Below, piece after piece: positions 9,322 to 19,896 of a stretch of DNA of 32,147 nucleotides. Position 1 is the stretch's first letter. Every line of letters starts with the position of its first letter. Position numbers and translations under genes: made by a program. The notes under the pieces were generated by a model. It was given only the letters and a program-made list of their open reading frames with translations. It had not been told where the DNA came from and ran no database searches. Source of the stretch: Sediminibacterium sp. (GTDB lineage: Bacteria; Bacteroidota; Bacteroidia; Chitinophagales; Chitinophagaceae); contig JAJTDP010000009.1 in assembly GCA_021300455.1 (NCBI GenBank), positions 1-32,147 of the forward strand, written 5' to 3'.

Positions 9322-10242
9322 ATGTCATTAGTAGTTGTTGGATCTATGGCCTTTGATGCCATCGAAACCCCTTTTGGAAAAAGCGATAGAATTATTGGAG
9401 GTGCCGCCACCTATATAGCTTGGTGTGCCTCTAACTTTACCACTGTAAAACAAATTTCAGTAGTAGGTGGAGACTTTCCGCAGTCTGAATTAGATGCCTT
9501 AGCAAAAAGAGGTGTTATCCTAGAAGGTGTGCAAATTAAAAAAGACGAGAAAACATTTTTCTGGAGCGGTAAATATCATTTAGATATGAATACCCGTGAT
9601 ACATTAGAAACTCAATTAAATGTATTAGAAAATTTTGAACCCGTTGTTCCAGATAGTTACCAAGACTGCGAAATTTTAATGTTAGGTAATTTAGTACCGG
9701 GTGTACAAAGCAGTGTGATTAAGCAAATGAAAAAGCGTCCAAAGTTAATTGTAATGGACACCATGAATTTTTGGATGGAAATAATGATGGACGATTTATT
9801 ACATACTATTTCTTTAGTAGATGTATTAATGGTCAATGATAGTGAAGCGCGTCAATTAAGTGGTGAGTATAGTTTGGTAAAAGCGGCGAAAAAAATTATG
9901 GCCATGGGTCCTAAATATTTAATTATTAAGAAAGGAGAACATGGTGCATTATTATTTCATGGTAATGAAGTGTTCTTCGCTCCTGCTTTACCATTAGAAG
10001 AAGTATTTGATCCAACTGGTGCTGGTGATACTTTTGCAGGTGGCTTTGTAGCGCATTTGGCAAAAACAAAAGACTATTCATTCAATAATATGAAGTCGGC
10101 TATTATTTTAGGTAGTGCACTAGCAAGCTTCTGCGTAGAGAAATTTGGAACAGAAAGATTAACAGAAATTAGTCCTGCAGATATTAAAGAGCGCGTACAG
10201 TCTTTTGTTCAATTAGTGAATTTTGAAATTGAATTAGTATAA
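9322..10242 (+). CDS. PfkB/ribokinase-family sugar kinase
   Basis: A 306-residue cytoplasmic kinase of the PfkB fold, which transfers phosphate from ATP to a sugar or nucleoside hydroxyl. Visible signatures are the N-terminal substrate region with the GGAAT turn (26-30) and the C-terminal PfkB signature DPTGAGDTFAGGF (230-242), where Asp236 is the catalytic base and GAGD forms the anion hole. The substrate is not determinable; adenosine kinase-like, ribokinase-like and fructokinase-like enzymes share this pattern. The stop is one base before the asd ATG, so the two genes are co-transcribed. A near-consensus -7 box (TAGTTTCG, 9290-9297) lies 24 bases before the start, without a clear -33 element. 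Confidence 0.9.
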   Translation: MSLVVVGSMAFDAIETPFGKSDRIIGGAATYIAWCASNFTTVKQISVVGGDFPQSELDALAKRGVILEGVQIKKDEKTFFWSGKYHLDMNTRDTLETQLNVLENFEPVVPDSYQDCEILMLGNLVPGVQSSVIKQMKKRPKLIVMDTMNFWMEIMMDDLLHTISLVDVLMVNDSEARQLSGEYSLVKAAKKIMAMGPKYLIIKKGEHGALLFHGNEVFFAPALPLEEVFDPTGAGDTFAGGFVAHLAKTKDYSFNNMKSAIILGSALASFCVEKFGTERLTEISPADIKERVQSFVQLVNFEIELV

Positions 10243-10243
10243 T

Positions 10244-11242
10244 ATGAAAGTTGCAGTGGTAGGCGCTACGGGTTTAGTGGGCACTAAAATGTTAGAAGTA
10301 TTAGCGGAAAGGAATTTTCCTATAACTGAATTAATTCCTGTGGCATCGGCACGCTCAAAGGGCAAGGAAATAATATATAAAGGTAAGGCTTATAAAGTAG
10401 TAACCATGGAAGAAGGCATTGCGGCAAAACCTGCAGTGGCTTTTTTTTCAGCTGGGGGTAGTACTTCACTTGAGTGGGCACCCAAATTTGCTGCAGCAGG
10501 TATTCGTGTTATTGACAACTCTTCTGCATGGAGAATGGATCCCACCAAAAAATTAGTGGTACCAGAAGTAAACGCCTCTGTTTTAACTGCAGATGATTTA
10601 ATTATTGCGAATCCTAATTGTTCTACTATACAAATGGTGGTGGCATTACAACCCCTTCATGCAAAATATAAAATTAAAAGAGTGGTGGTAAGCACTTATC
10701 AAAGTGTAACAGGCACGGGTAAAAAAGCGGTAGACCAATTAATGGAAGAAAGAAAAGGCGTAAAAGTAGGCGCTGATGAAATGGCCTATAAATATACTAT
10801 TGACTTAAATGCCATTCCTCAAATTGATGTTTTCTTAGAGAATGGTTATACTAAAGAAGAAATGAAAATGGTGAAAGAAACTTGCAAAATTATGCAAGAC
10901 GATACTATTAAAGTAACCGCTACCACTGTGCGTATTCCGGTAATGGGTGGGCATAGTGAAAGTGTGAATGTGGAATTTGAAAATGAATTTGATTTAAAAG
11001 AACTAATAGGCATACTTGCTGCAGCACCTGGTGTGATTGTGCAACAAAATGATGTAGAACAATTTTATCCAATGCCTTTATGGGCCCATGAAAAAGATGA
11101 TGTATTTGTGGGTCGCTTACGCAGAGATGAAACACAGCCAAAAACTTTGAATATGTGGATTGTAAGTGATAACCTTCGTAAGGGCGCTGCTACCAATGCC
11201 ATTCAAATTGCTGAATACTTAGCTTTGAAAGGAATTATTTAG
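10244..11242 (+). CDS. asd: Aspartate-semialdehyde dehydrogenase
   Basis: A 332-residue NADPH-dependent enzyme that reduces aspartyl phosphate to aspartate semialdehyde, the branch point to lysine/diaminopimelate, threonine and methionine. The Rossmann motif VGATGLVG (6-13) opens the protein. NPNCSTIQ carries the catalytic Cys126, and GGHSES supplies the catalytic His. Length and motifs are normal for the bacterial enzyme. It starts one base after the pfkB-family stop and is probably translated by re-initiation. The pairing with a sugar kinase has no obvious pathway logic. A hairpin at 11317-11343 follows before convergent ligA. Confidence 0.97.
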   Translation: MKVAVVGATGLVGTKMLEVLAERNFPITELIPVASARSKGKEIIYKGKAYKVVTMEEGIAAKPAVAFFSAGGSTSLEWAPKFAAAGIRVIDNSSAWRMDPTKKLVVPEVNASVLTADDLIIANPNCSTIQMVVALQPLHAKYKIKRVVVSTYQSVTGTGKKAVDQLMEERKGVKVGADEMAYKYTIDLNAIPQIDVFLENGYTKEEMKMVKETCKIMQDDTIKVTATTVRIPVMGGHSESVNVEFENEFDLKELIGILAAAPGVIVQQNDVEQFYPMPLWAHEKDDVFVGRLRRDETQPKTLNMWIVSDNLRKGAATNAIQIAEYLALKGII

Positions 11243-11316
11243 TTTCTACAAATAATGTTTTACTAAATATTTAATAGTTAAATACTTTTAATCTTTCGAA
11301 TTACTATTTATTAAAC

Positions 11317-11343
11317 CAATGACCCCGTTTATGGGGGTCATTG
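11317..11343. terminator. Hairpin between convergent asd and ligA
   Basis: A perfect 10-base stem (CAATGACCCC with GGGGTCATTG, 7-base loop) lies between two converging genes. It is followed by A rather than T on the plus strand and by GTTTAAT on the minus strand, so it lacks a classical T tract. It may be a terminator of both units or an RNA-stabilising stem. Confidence 0.5.
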
Positions 11344-11384
11344 AAAAAATCATAAGAGGGAAAAACTAATAAAAAATAATTTAT

Positions 11385-13481
<2,097 letters not shown>

Positions 13482-13553
13482 CTAAAATACAAATTGTTTT
13501 ATTCTTTTATTTCGTATTTTGAGGATAAGAAATTTTTATTTCTTCTTTTGCTT

Positions 13554-14294
13554 ATGCTTGAACACTCTACATCCGGCGCTTTAACGACTGCTGACCATAC
13601 CAAGGAGGCGGTATCCTTGGTGGAATCTTATCCTGCAGTACCTCTAACGGTAGATTGTGTGATATTTGGTTTTGACGAAAAACTACTCAAGGTTTTACTT
13701 ATCAAGAGCGATTTGGCGCAGTTTGCTGAGAAGTACTCTTTATTGGGCGACAATGTTAAATCTAACGAGGATTTGGACGATGCGGCTCATCGGGTACTTT
13801 TAGAGAGAACAGGTATGAAGGATGTTTATTTGGAACAGGTGCATAGTTTTGGCAAGCCCCAAAGGCATCCAGGTGGTAGGGTAGTGACAACGGTATACGC
13901 TTCTTTATTAAATATAAAACACCACGAATTATCTATCACAGACCATGAATTAAATTGGCACCAAGTGGGACAGCTCGGCGAGATGGCCTTTGACCATAAG
14001 GAAATATTAGATGTCTGTGTACATTGGTTACAAAAGAGAATTCAAGAACATCCACTGGCCTTTAATTTACTGCCTAAAAAGTTCTCCTTAAGACAGTTGC
14101 AAAATGTATACGAGGCCATCTTAAATTGTCAATTGGACCGTCGCAATTTTAGGAAAAAATTTACTTCCATGGGCTATTTAATAGACACTAACGAAATGGA
14201 AGTAAATGTAACGCACCGCCCAGGTAAATTATATACTTTTGACTTTGATGCATATCAACAGCGCAAGAAAAATGGGGTGGGTATTGATTTTTAA
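13554..14294 (+). CDS. Nudix-fold protein with C-terminal winged helix, NrtR/AraR-like regulator
   Basis: A 246-residue protein. The N-terminal half is a Nudix fold (about 30-155); the C-terminal part (about 165-240: PKKFSLRQLQNVYEAIL, then RRNFRKKF) is the winged-helix domain that accompanies it in NrtR and AraR regulators. The Nudix box (about 65-88) is degenerate: RVLLERTGM stands where REUxEExGU is expected, so two of the three Glu are replaced. NrtR-type proteins are known to use such dead Nudix domains to sense ADP-ribose or sugars. The frame is open back to 13401, but that extension overlaps ligA and encodes a basic, hydrophobic leader unlike the family; the ATG at 13554 is preferred. 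A near-consensus -7 box lies at 13543-13550 with TTTG at 13518-13521, which would give an almost leaderless mRNA. Confidence 0.85.
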   Translation: MLEHSTSGALTTADHTKEAVSLVESYPAVPLTVDCVIFGFDEKLLKVLLIKSDLAQFAEKYSLLGDNVKSNEDLDDAAHRVLLERTGMKDVYLEQVHSFGKPQRHPGGRVVTTVYASLLNIKHHELSITDHELNWHQVGQLGEMAFDHKEILDVCVHWLQKRIQEHPLAFNLLPKKFSLRQLQNVYEAILNCQLDRRNFRKKFTSMGYLIDTNEMEVNVTHRPGKLYTFDFDAYQQRKKNGVGIDF

Positions 14295-14354
14295 AAAATG
14301 CGATTGCTTGCCTATAATTTAATACCTTTATTCACTATTTAAACAGGTATTATT

Positions 14355-15230
14355 ATGTTATATTCAATGACGGGATATGGTCGCGCTGAAGCTACTTTTA
14401 AAGACAAGACCATTTTGGTGGAAGTGAAATCGCTTAACGGCAAACAATTTGATTTGCGTTTGAATATTCCCTTCATGTTAAAGCCATATGAAGTTGAAAT
14501 TAGAAATAAGTTAAATGAATCTTTATTAAGAGGAAGTGTAGAGTCTACTATAACTATTAAATCTAATGGCATTTCTAAGCCGGTCACAGTGAATAAAGAA
14601 TTAGCTAAATCTTATTACCAACCCATTGTGGAACTAGCCGATGAATTGGGTATACCCAAAGAAAATATTTTAAGTACTCTATTAAAAATGCCCGATGTCG
14701 TTTCTTCAAGTAGCGAAGTATTGACTGAAGAAGAGTGGAAACAAATTCAAGATTTATTACAAGAAGCCATCAAGGCCTTAATGCAACATCGTTTAGAAGA
14801 AGGCAAGTCGGTTGAAAAAGATTTATTAGAGCGTGTAGCAGCCATTGAAATGCATCAAGCAGCTATAGAAAAATTTGAACCCAATAGAAGAGTGAAAATA
14901 AAAGAGGGCTTGGTTAAATTATTGGAACAACATGTAGGTCCTGATAAATACGATAACAATAGATTAGAACAAGAGCTTATTTATTATATTGAAAAAATAG
15001 ATATTTCTGAAGAAAAAGTAAGGTTGAATAATCATTGCACTTATTTCAAAACAGTTTTAAAAGAAGCAGAGGCTTCTAAAGGCAAAAAACTTTCTTTTAT
15101 TTTACAAGAAATGGGTAGAGAGATTAATACCACTGGCTCTAAGGCCAATGACATGGAAATGCAAAAGTCTGTGATTTTAATGAAAGATGAATTAGAAAAA
15201 GCCAAAGAACAAATATTAAACGTTTTATAA
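14355..15230 (+). CDS. yicC: YicC family endoribonuclease
   Basis: A 291-residue protein with the conserved start MLYSMTGYGRAE and the family's N-terminal domain (about 1-155). The C-terminal DUF1732 domain includes ELIYYIEKIDISEE and LSFILQEMGREINTTGSKAND. E. coli YicC is reported to be an endoribonuclease acting on small RNAs such as RyhB; in most phyla the role is unproven. It is the first gene of a tightly packed run: its stop is one base before the gldH ATG. A possible promoter is TTG at 14304-14306 with the near-consensus -7 box TACCTTTA at 14323-14330. Confidence 0.95.
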   Translation: MLYSMTGYGRAEATFKDKTILVEVKSLNGKQFDLRLNIPFMLKPYEVEIRNKLNESLLRGSVESTITIKSNGISKPVTVNKELAKSYYQPIVELADELGIPKENILSTLLKMPDVVSSSSEVLTEEEWKQIQDLLQEAIKALMQHRLEEGKSVEKDLLERVAAIEMHQAAIEKFEPNRRVKIKEGLVKLLEQHVGPDKYDNNRLEQELIYYIEKIDISEEKVRLNNHCTYFKTVLKEAEASKGKKLSFILQEMGREINTTGSKANDMEMQKSVILMKDELEKAKEQILNVL

Positions 15231-15231
15231 A

Positions 15232-15711
15232 ATGGGTTTATTGAAAAATAAAATAGCTTTTATTTTACTAAGCATATTTTTTGTTTTGTCTGGATGTGAG
15301 ACCAAACAACTTTTTGAACAAAGCACTATTTATCCTAATCATAATTGGCCTTCTAAGCAAGCTACAAAGTATCAGTTTAATGTTACAGATACAGCAGCTG
15401 CCTATAAAATATTTTTTGTCATCAGACATCATAATGCCTACCATTATAAAAATATTTGGCTAGATCTTATTATCAAAAGTCCTTCGAATGCTGTTATTAA
15501 ACAAGTGCTTAATTTAAATTTAGCAGATGATGCAAGAGGCTGGTTAGGCACAGGAATGGATGATATTTATGATCAAAGAATTCCCATGACGGCTACCCCT
15601 ATTCGTTTCAATAAGGGAATTAATGAAATTACTGTTCAACATACCATGAGAGAGGATCCCTTAGAGAATATTTTATCTACAGGTATTAGAGTAGAAAAAG
15701 TAAAACCATGA
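15232..15711 (+). CDS. gldH: Gliding motility lipoprotein GldH
   Basis: A 159-residue lipoprotein. A basic start and hydrophobic signal lead to the lipobox VLSGC with lipidated Cys22. The mature part carries the GldH hallmark: NIWLDLIIK, then LNLADDARGWLGTGMDDIYDQRIPM (about residues 97-121). GldH is required for gliding in Flavobacterium johnsoniae and is also present in non-gliding Bacteroidota, where its role is unclear. From memory, gldH is often next to ricT/holB in flavobacteria; here it sits in a yicC-gldH-kinase-regulator run about 8 kb from ricT and on the opposite strand. Its stop overlaps the ATG of the sensor kinase (ATGA), so the two are translationally coupled. Confidence 0.88.
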   Translation: MGLLKNKIAFILLSIFFVLSGCETKQLFEQSTIYPNHNWPSKQATKYQFNVTDTAAAYKIFFVIRHHNAYHYKNIWLDLIIKSPSNAVIKQVLNLNLADDARGWLGTGMDDIYDQRIPMTATPIRFNKGINEITVQHTMREDPLENILSTGIRVEKVKP

Positions 15712-16688
15712 ATTGGAAATTAGTAAAAGTCAATAAATTAAAATTAGTAAGTCTTATTTACTGGGTCTTTCTGACTTACATGATTGCAGCCTTTATTTGG
15801 TGGTACGTATCCTTGGAAAAACAAAACAATGAAATTGCGGCTATTAAATTTCAATCTATACAATTAAACGACCCCTCCCTGGCAGCCAAGACCCAGGCTA
15901 TTCAAAATTTTCAACTAAGAAAGACAAAGCAATTTATTGGAGAGGGGCTAACCATTTTAGTTTTATTCTTATTAGGGGCTATTTATGTATACCGCTCCTT
16001 AAAAAAACAATTGCGTTATGCCGACCAGCAACAAAATTTTATGATGGCAGTTACCCATGAGTTAAAAACACCCATTGCCATTTCGCATTTAAATATAGAA
16101 ACCCTTTTAAAAAGAGACTTAGATACTACGCAACAATTAAAATTATTAGAAGCCACTTTAAAAGAGACAAAAAGATTAGATAGCTTAAGTACAAATATTT
16201 TATTGACGGCTCAATTAGATATGGGCCAGTATGAAGCCAATAAGCAATTAGTGAATGTATCTGAACTGCTGAAACAAAATATTAAATCTTTTCAAGAAAG
16301 GTATCCTTCTAGAATTTGTAATACCATGATAGAAGACGCAATGGAAATCCAAGGTGAGCCATTATTGATACAATTATTAATTAATAATTTAATTGATAAT
16401 GCCAATAAGTATGCACCTGTTACGGAACCTATTTATATTCATTTACAATCGAATCAAAATACAATTCAACTTGTTATTAAGGACCAAGGACCAGGTATTG
16501 CTGTGGATGATAAAAATAAAGTTTTTGAAAAATTTTATCGTGTAGGCGCTGAAAGTACCAGAACTACAAAGGGCAGTGGATTAGGTCTTTACCTTTGTAA
16601 AAAAATTGCTGAATTTCATAACGCGACTATTCAATTAACTACCAACACACCTACTGGAAGTATATTCACTGTTACTTTTTTTATCTAA
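15708..16688 (+). CDS. Sensor histidine kinase
   Basis: A 326-residue membrane kinase. Two transmembrane segments (about 14-34 and 80-96) bracket a short periplasmic loop of about 45 residues with no recognised sensor domain. The dimerisation/phosphoacceptor domain has the H box AVTHELKTP with His117. The ATP-binding domain shows the N box (LINNLIDNANKY, 224-235), the G1 box DQGPGIA (259-265) and the G2 box GSGLGLYL (289-296), all intact. There is no HAMP domain. It starts within the gldH stop codon and is followed after 4 bases by its response regulator. With such a small loop it may sense the membrane or a partner protein; GldH is a candidate only by position. Confidence 0.95.
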   Translation: MNWKLVKVNKLKLVSLIYWVFLTYMIAAFIWWYVSLEKQNNEIAAIKFQSIQLNDPSLAAKTQAIQNFQLRKTKQFIGEGLTILVLFLLGAIYVYRSLKKQLRYADQQQNFMMAVTHELKTPIAISHLNIETLLKRDLDTTQQLKLLEATLKETKRLDSLSTNILLTAQLDMGQYEANKQLVNVSELLKQNIKSFQERYPSRICNTMIEDAMEIQGEPLLIQLLINNLIDNANKYAPVTEPIYIHLQSNQNTIQLVIKDQGPGIAVDDKNKVFEKFYRVGAESTRTTKGSGLGLYLCKKIAEFHNATIQLTTNTPTGSIFTVTFFI

Positions 16689-16692
16689 ACAC

Positions 16693-17388
16693 ATGAGAAA
16701 GTTTGAAATTTTATTAGTAGAGGATGAAGAAAATCTACACGATGCCCTAAAGTTAAATTTAGAGATGGAGGGCTATAGTGTAAGCTCTTCTTATGACGGC
16801 GCGCAAGCTTTAAAACAAATACAATCGGCACATTTTGATTTAATTATTTTAGATATTATGCTTCCCTCTTTAGACGGGTTTGCCATAACAGAAACAGTGA
16901 GACTCCATAATATAGAAACACCCATTTTAATTTTAAGTGCTAAAAATACAAGTGCCAATAGAGTGCAAGGTTTAAAATTAGGTGCAGATGATTATTTGAC
17001 CAAGCCGTTTAATTTAGAAGAATTATTATTACGTGTCGCTAAATTAATCCAAAAAACAAATAGTACAATTTTGCAAGCGAAAATGGATGAGTATACATTT
17101 GCGGGCCATACACTTAATTTTAAATTACAAGAAGCCATTAATAATAAAGGGGAGAAAATAACTTTAACCAAAAAAGAATCAATGCTGCTGCAACTGCTGA
17201 TTGAAAATAAAAATACAGTGGTCACTAGAGAAAGAATTTTACAATCTGTATGGGGTTATCAAGTTTTTCCAACCACCCGAACCATCGATAACTTTATTTT
17301 AAGTTTTCGTAAATATTTCGAGCAAGATCCAAAATCCCCGGTTCATTTCATTTCTATAAGAGGCCTGGGCTATAAATTCCAAGATTAG
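16693..17388 (+). CDS. OmpR/PhoB-family response regulator
   Basis: A 231-residue DNA-binding response regulator. The receiver domain (1-120) has the acidic pocket LVEDEE (Asp11, Glu12), phosphoacceptor Asp54 in LDIMLPSLDG, Ser82 and Lys104 in DYLTKPF. The C-terminal winged helix (about 130-231) contains the typical LTKKESMLLQLLIENKN, VTRERILQSVWG and RTIDNFILSFRKYF elements and ends in ISIRGLGYKF. It is the cognate partner of the kinase 4 bases upstream. Bacteroidota often carry such RprX/RprY-like pairs; the regulon is not evident from this window. No terminator is obvious after the stop. Confidence 0.96.
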   Translation: MRKFEILLVEDEENLHDALKLNLEMEGYSVSSSYDGAQALKQIQSAHFDLIILDIMLPSLDGFAITETVRLHNIETPILILSAKNTSANRVQGLKLGADDYLTKPFNLEELLLRVAKLIQKTNSTILQAKMDEYTFAGHTLNFKLQEAINNKGEKITLTKKESMLLQLLIENKNTVVTRERILQSVWGYQVFPTTRTIDNFILSFRKYFEQDPKSPVHFISIRGLGYKFQD

Positions 17389-17449
17389 TCGCTTTTGAAT
17401 GCAATCTTTTGTTGCTTTTCGCGTTAATATTAGTAGTTAATATTCACGC

Positions 17450-18583
17450 ATGTCATTGAACTCTATCTTAGATTATTTAGAACCTATCAATTTAGACCTT
17501 CTTTCCAAGGACGAAGGCTACAGGGATACCCAATTAGGTAAGCATATCAAGGCCAATGAAGGCAGTCTGCCCGATATTAGCCAGGCAGATATGGTGCTCA
17601 TTGGGGCAGGAGAATGCAGGGGTGGAGGCTATGCCTTGAATGGACATGAAGCTGCCAATGCAGTGAGAGCTGCCTTGTATTCTCTTTATTATTGGCATAC
17701 CCAGGTTTCCATTGTTGATTTAGGGAATGTGAAATTGGGCCAGTCTATTCAAGATAGTTATGCAGCCCTTAGAACGGTTATTTCAGAATTATTATTACAA
17801 AATAAGAAAGTGGTGATCATGGGTGGTTCTCATGACCTTAGTTTGGCTCAATATCATGCCTATACTTCCATACCTACCTTGGTGAACGCCGTAGTGGTGG
17901 ATGCAAAGATTGATTTAGACCTTGAGGCCAGGCTTCCAGCCGACCATTTTTTAGAAGAACTATTTACAGGTCTTCCGAATCATTTAAATCATTATGCACA
18001 TATCGGATTCCAAAGTTATTTTATGCATCCGCATATGTTAGAGACCATCGATAAATTAAGATTTGATTGTTATCGTTTGGGCAAAGTAAGAGAAGATATT
18101 GAAGAAATGGAACCTGCTATTAGAGATAGTCATATGATGAGCTTTGATATTAGCGCCATTCAAAATGCACAGGCCCCAGCTAATTTAATTACACCCAATG
18201 GTTTCAATGGAGAAGAGGCTTGTATTTTAATGCAGTATGCAGGTATGAGTTGGAAAACTAGCACCATTGGACTATTTGGCTATCAGGCTGAATTAGATAA
18301 TAATGGTTTGACGGCTATTCAAATGGCACAAATGATTTGGTATGTTTTAGATGGGATTCAGAAAGGAAAAAAAGAATCGCCCTTGTCAGATGCCGAAAGA
18401 TTTAAAGAATTTCATATTGCTTTTTCAGATATAGAGACAAATTTTTTACAAAGTAAGACTACTGGAAGATGGTGGATGCAAACGCATAATAATCAATGGG
18501 CGCCTTGTAGTTATAAAGATTATTTAGTAGCTTCCAATAACGAAATTCCAGAAAGATGGTTAAGAGCATTAGAAAGGGAATAA
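17450..18583 (+). CDS. Arginase/formimidoylglutamase-family protein with altered metal site
   Basis: A 377-residue protein of the ureohydrolase fold. The glycine-rich motif MGGSHDLSLAQY (124-135) keeps the His ligand (His128). The DAxxD motif reads DAKID (151-155), replacing the usual central His by Lys. The later SxDxD motif reads SFDISA (231-236), with Ser235 in place of the second Asp. Two of the six residues that bind the di-manganese centre of arginases are therefore absent, while the fold motifs persist. Databases usually name Bacteroidota members arginase or formimidoylglutamase, but hydrolase activity is doubtful here. No histidine- or arginine-catabolic gene is adjacent. The next gene, a carboxypeptidase, overlaps its 3' end by 28 bases. 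Confidence 0.8.
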   Translation: MSLNSILDYLEPINLDLLSKDEGYRDTQLGKHIKANEGSLPDISQADMVLIGAGECRGGGYALNGHEAANAVRAALYSLYYWHTQVSIVDLGNVKLGQSIQDSYAALRTVISELLLQNKKVVIMGGSHDLSLAQYHAYTSIPTLVNAVVVDAKIDLDLEARLPADHFLEELFTGLPNHLNHYAHIGFQSYFMHPHMLETIDKLRFDCYRLGKVREDIEEMEPAIRDSHMMSFDISAIQNAQAPANLITPNGFNGEEACILMQYAGMSWKTSTIGLFGYQAELDNNGLTAIQMAQMIWYVLDGIQKGKKESPLSDAERFKEFHIAFSDIETNFLQSKTTGRWWMQTHNNQWAPCSYKDYLVASNNEIPERWLRALERE

Positions 18584-19869
18584 ATTTTTCTACCCTATTT
18601 ACATTATTTTTATTGTTATCAACTGCTGCTTGTTCTGTACGTCAGGCACAGAAAACTTTATTAGCAGACCCTGCTTTAAAAGGAGCCCATGTAGGAGTAG
18701 CAGTCTATAATACTTCTAAAGAAAAATGGGTAGACCGTCACTTAAGCGATTTATACTATACCCCTGCAAGTAATACTAAAATTCTTTCTACTTATTTAGG
18801 TATGCGCTTTTTAGGCGATTCCATACCTGGTTGGAAAATGGCTGAAAACAAAGACAGTATTTTTTTATTACCCTTGGGGGATCCTAGTTTTTTACATCCC
18901 GATTTTACGTATCAACCTATTGCCGATTTAATTCGTCAAACAAAAAAGCAAGTGGTGCTATGTTTTCCCGATAAGTCGGATGCCTTTGCGATGTATGGAA
19001 AGGGTTGGTCCTGGGATGATTATGCTGAAGACTACCAACCAGAAAGAAATAGATTAAATATTTATGGCAATGTGCTTACTGTAACTAAAACAAAAAACGG
19101 GGTCAATTTTCAGCCTAGTGTATTTACAAAAAATCAGATAGCGCCTAAAGAATATACGCAGTGGAGCAGGGCTAAATTAGAGAACCAATTTTTTGCCACG
19201 GGAAGAACTATTAAAGATACTTTACAACAGATTCCTTTTATAACCGATACTACATATGCTTTAGCAAAAGCATTATTAGAAGATACATTGCATCCTGCAT
19301 TGCCTATTGCGATTCAAAAAGGGGGGCATCAAAATAATTGGCATATTATCAAAACAGTTCCTACTGATAGTTTATTAAAAATTATGATGCACAGAAGTGA
19401 TAACTTTTTTGCAGAGCAATTGTTTTTAATGGCAAGTGAGCAAGTTTTAGGCACCATCAATGAGGATGCCTTAATAGATACTATTTTAAAATCAGAGTTT
19501 AGTTTTTTCCCTCAACCCACTCAATGGGCAGATGGAAGTGGGCTGAGCAGATTTAATTTAAATACCCCTGAAAACTATGTGGCCTTATTAAAAAAAATGG
19601 AAAATGATTTTAGCTTAACACGTATTAAAGGTGTTTTTGCGCAAGGAGGCAAGGGAACTTTATCTGCTTATTATAAAAATATTCCAGGAGAATTATATGC
19701 GAAAACAGGCACCCTAGGCAATCAAGTTGCACTTAGTGGTTATATCATAACTAATAAAGGAACGCATTTATTATTTTCGGTACTAGTGGCAAATCATATT
19801 AGCCCTAGCAGTACTCCAGTAAGAAAAGCAGTGGAAGCTTATTTAACAAGTATTATGAAGTTGAACTAG
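18556..19869 (+). CDS. dacB: D-alanyl-D-alanine carboxypeptidase/endopeptidase, PBP4 (DacB) type
   Basis: A 437-residue penicillin-binding protein of the S13 class that trims or cleaves peptidoglycan peptides in the periplasm. The three active-site motifs are present: SNTK (Ser72, Lys75), SDN (280-282) and KTG (382-384). The long insertion between the first two motifs is typical of PBP4. The N-terminus is a signal sequence ending STAAC, a possible though imperfect lipobox with Cys26, so it may be a lipoprotein. The ATG at 18556 lies inside the upstream gene (28-base overlap, different frame); it is the only ATG before the signal sequence, and the overlap suggests coupled translation. Confidence 0.93.
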   Translation: MVKSIRKGINFSTLFTLFLLLSTAACSVRQAQKTLLADPALKGAHVGVAVYNTSKEKWVDRHLSDLYYTPASNTKILSTYLGMRFLGDSIPGWKMAENKDSIFLLPLGDPSFLHPDFTYQPIADLIRQTKKQVVLCFPDKSDAFAMYGKGWSWDDYAEDYQPERNRLNIYGNVLTVTKTKNGVNFQPSVFTKNQIAPKEYTQWSRAKLENQFFATGRTIKDTLQQIPFITDTTYALAKALLEDTLHPALPIAIQKGGHQNNWHIIKTVPTDSLLKIMMHRSDNFFAEQLFLMASEQVLGTINEDALIDTILKSEFSFFPQPTQWADGSGLSRFNLNTPENYVALLKKMENDFSLTRIKGVFAQGGKGTLSAYYKNIPGELYAKTGTLGNQVALSGYIITNKGTHLLFSVLVANHISPSSTPVRKAVEAYLTSIMKLN

Positions 19870-19896
19870 TAGGAATTGAAATAGCAGCGCTTGAAC

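Noticed and set aside
13601..13610. AAGGAGG, a perfect Shine-Dalgarno-like string.
   Set aside because: It is inside the Nudix-type coding region with no start codon at a useful distance, and Bacteroidota rarely use such sites.
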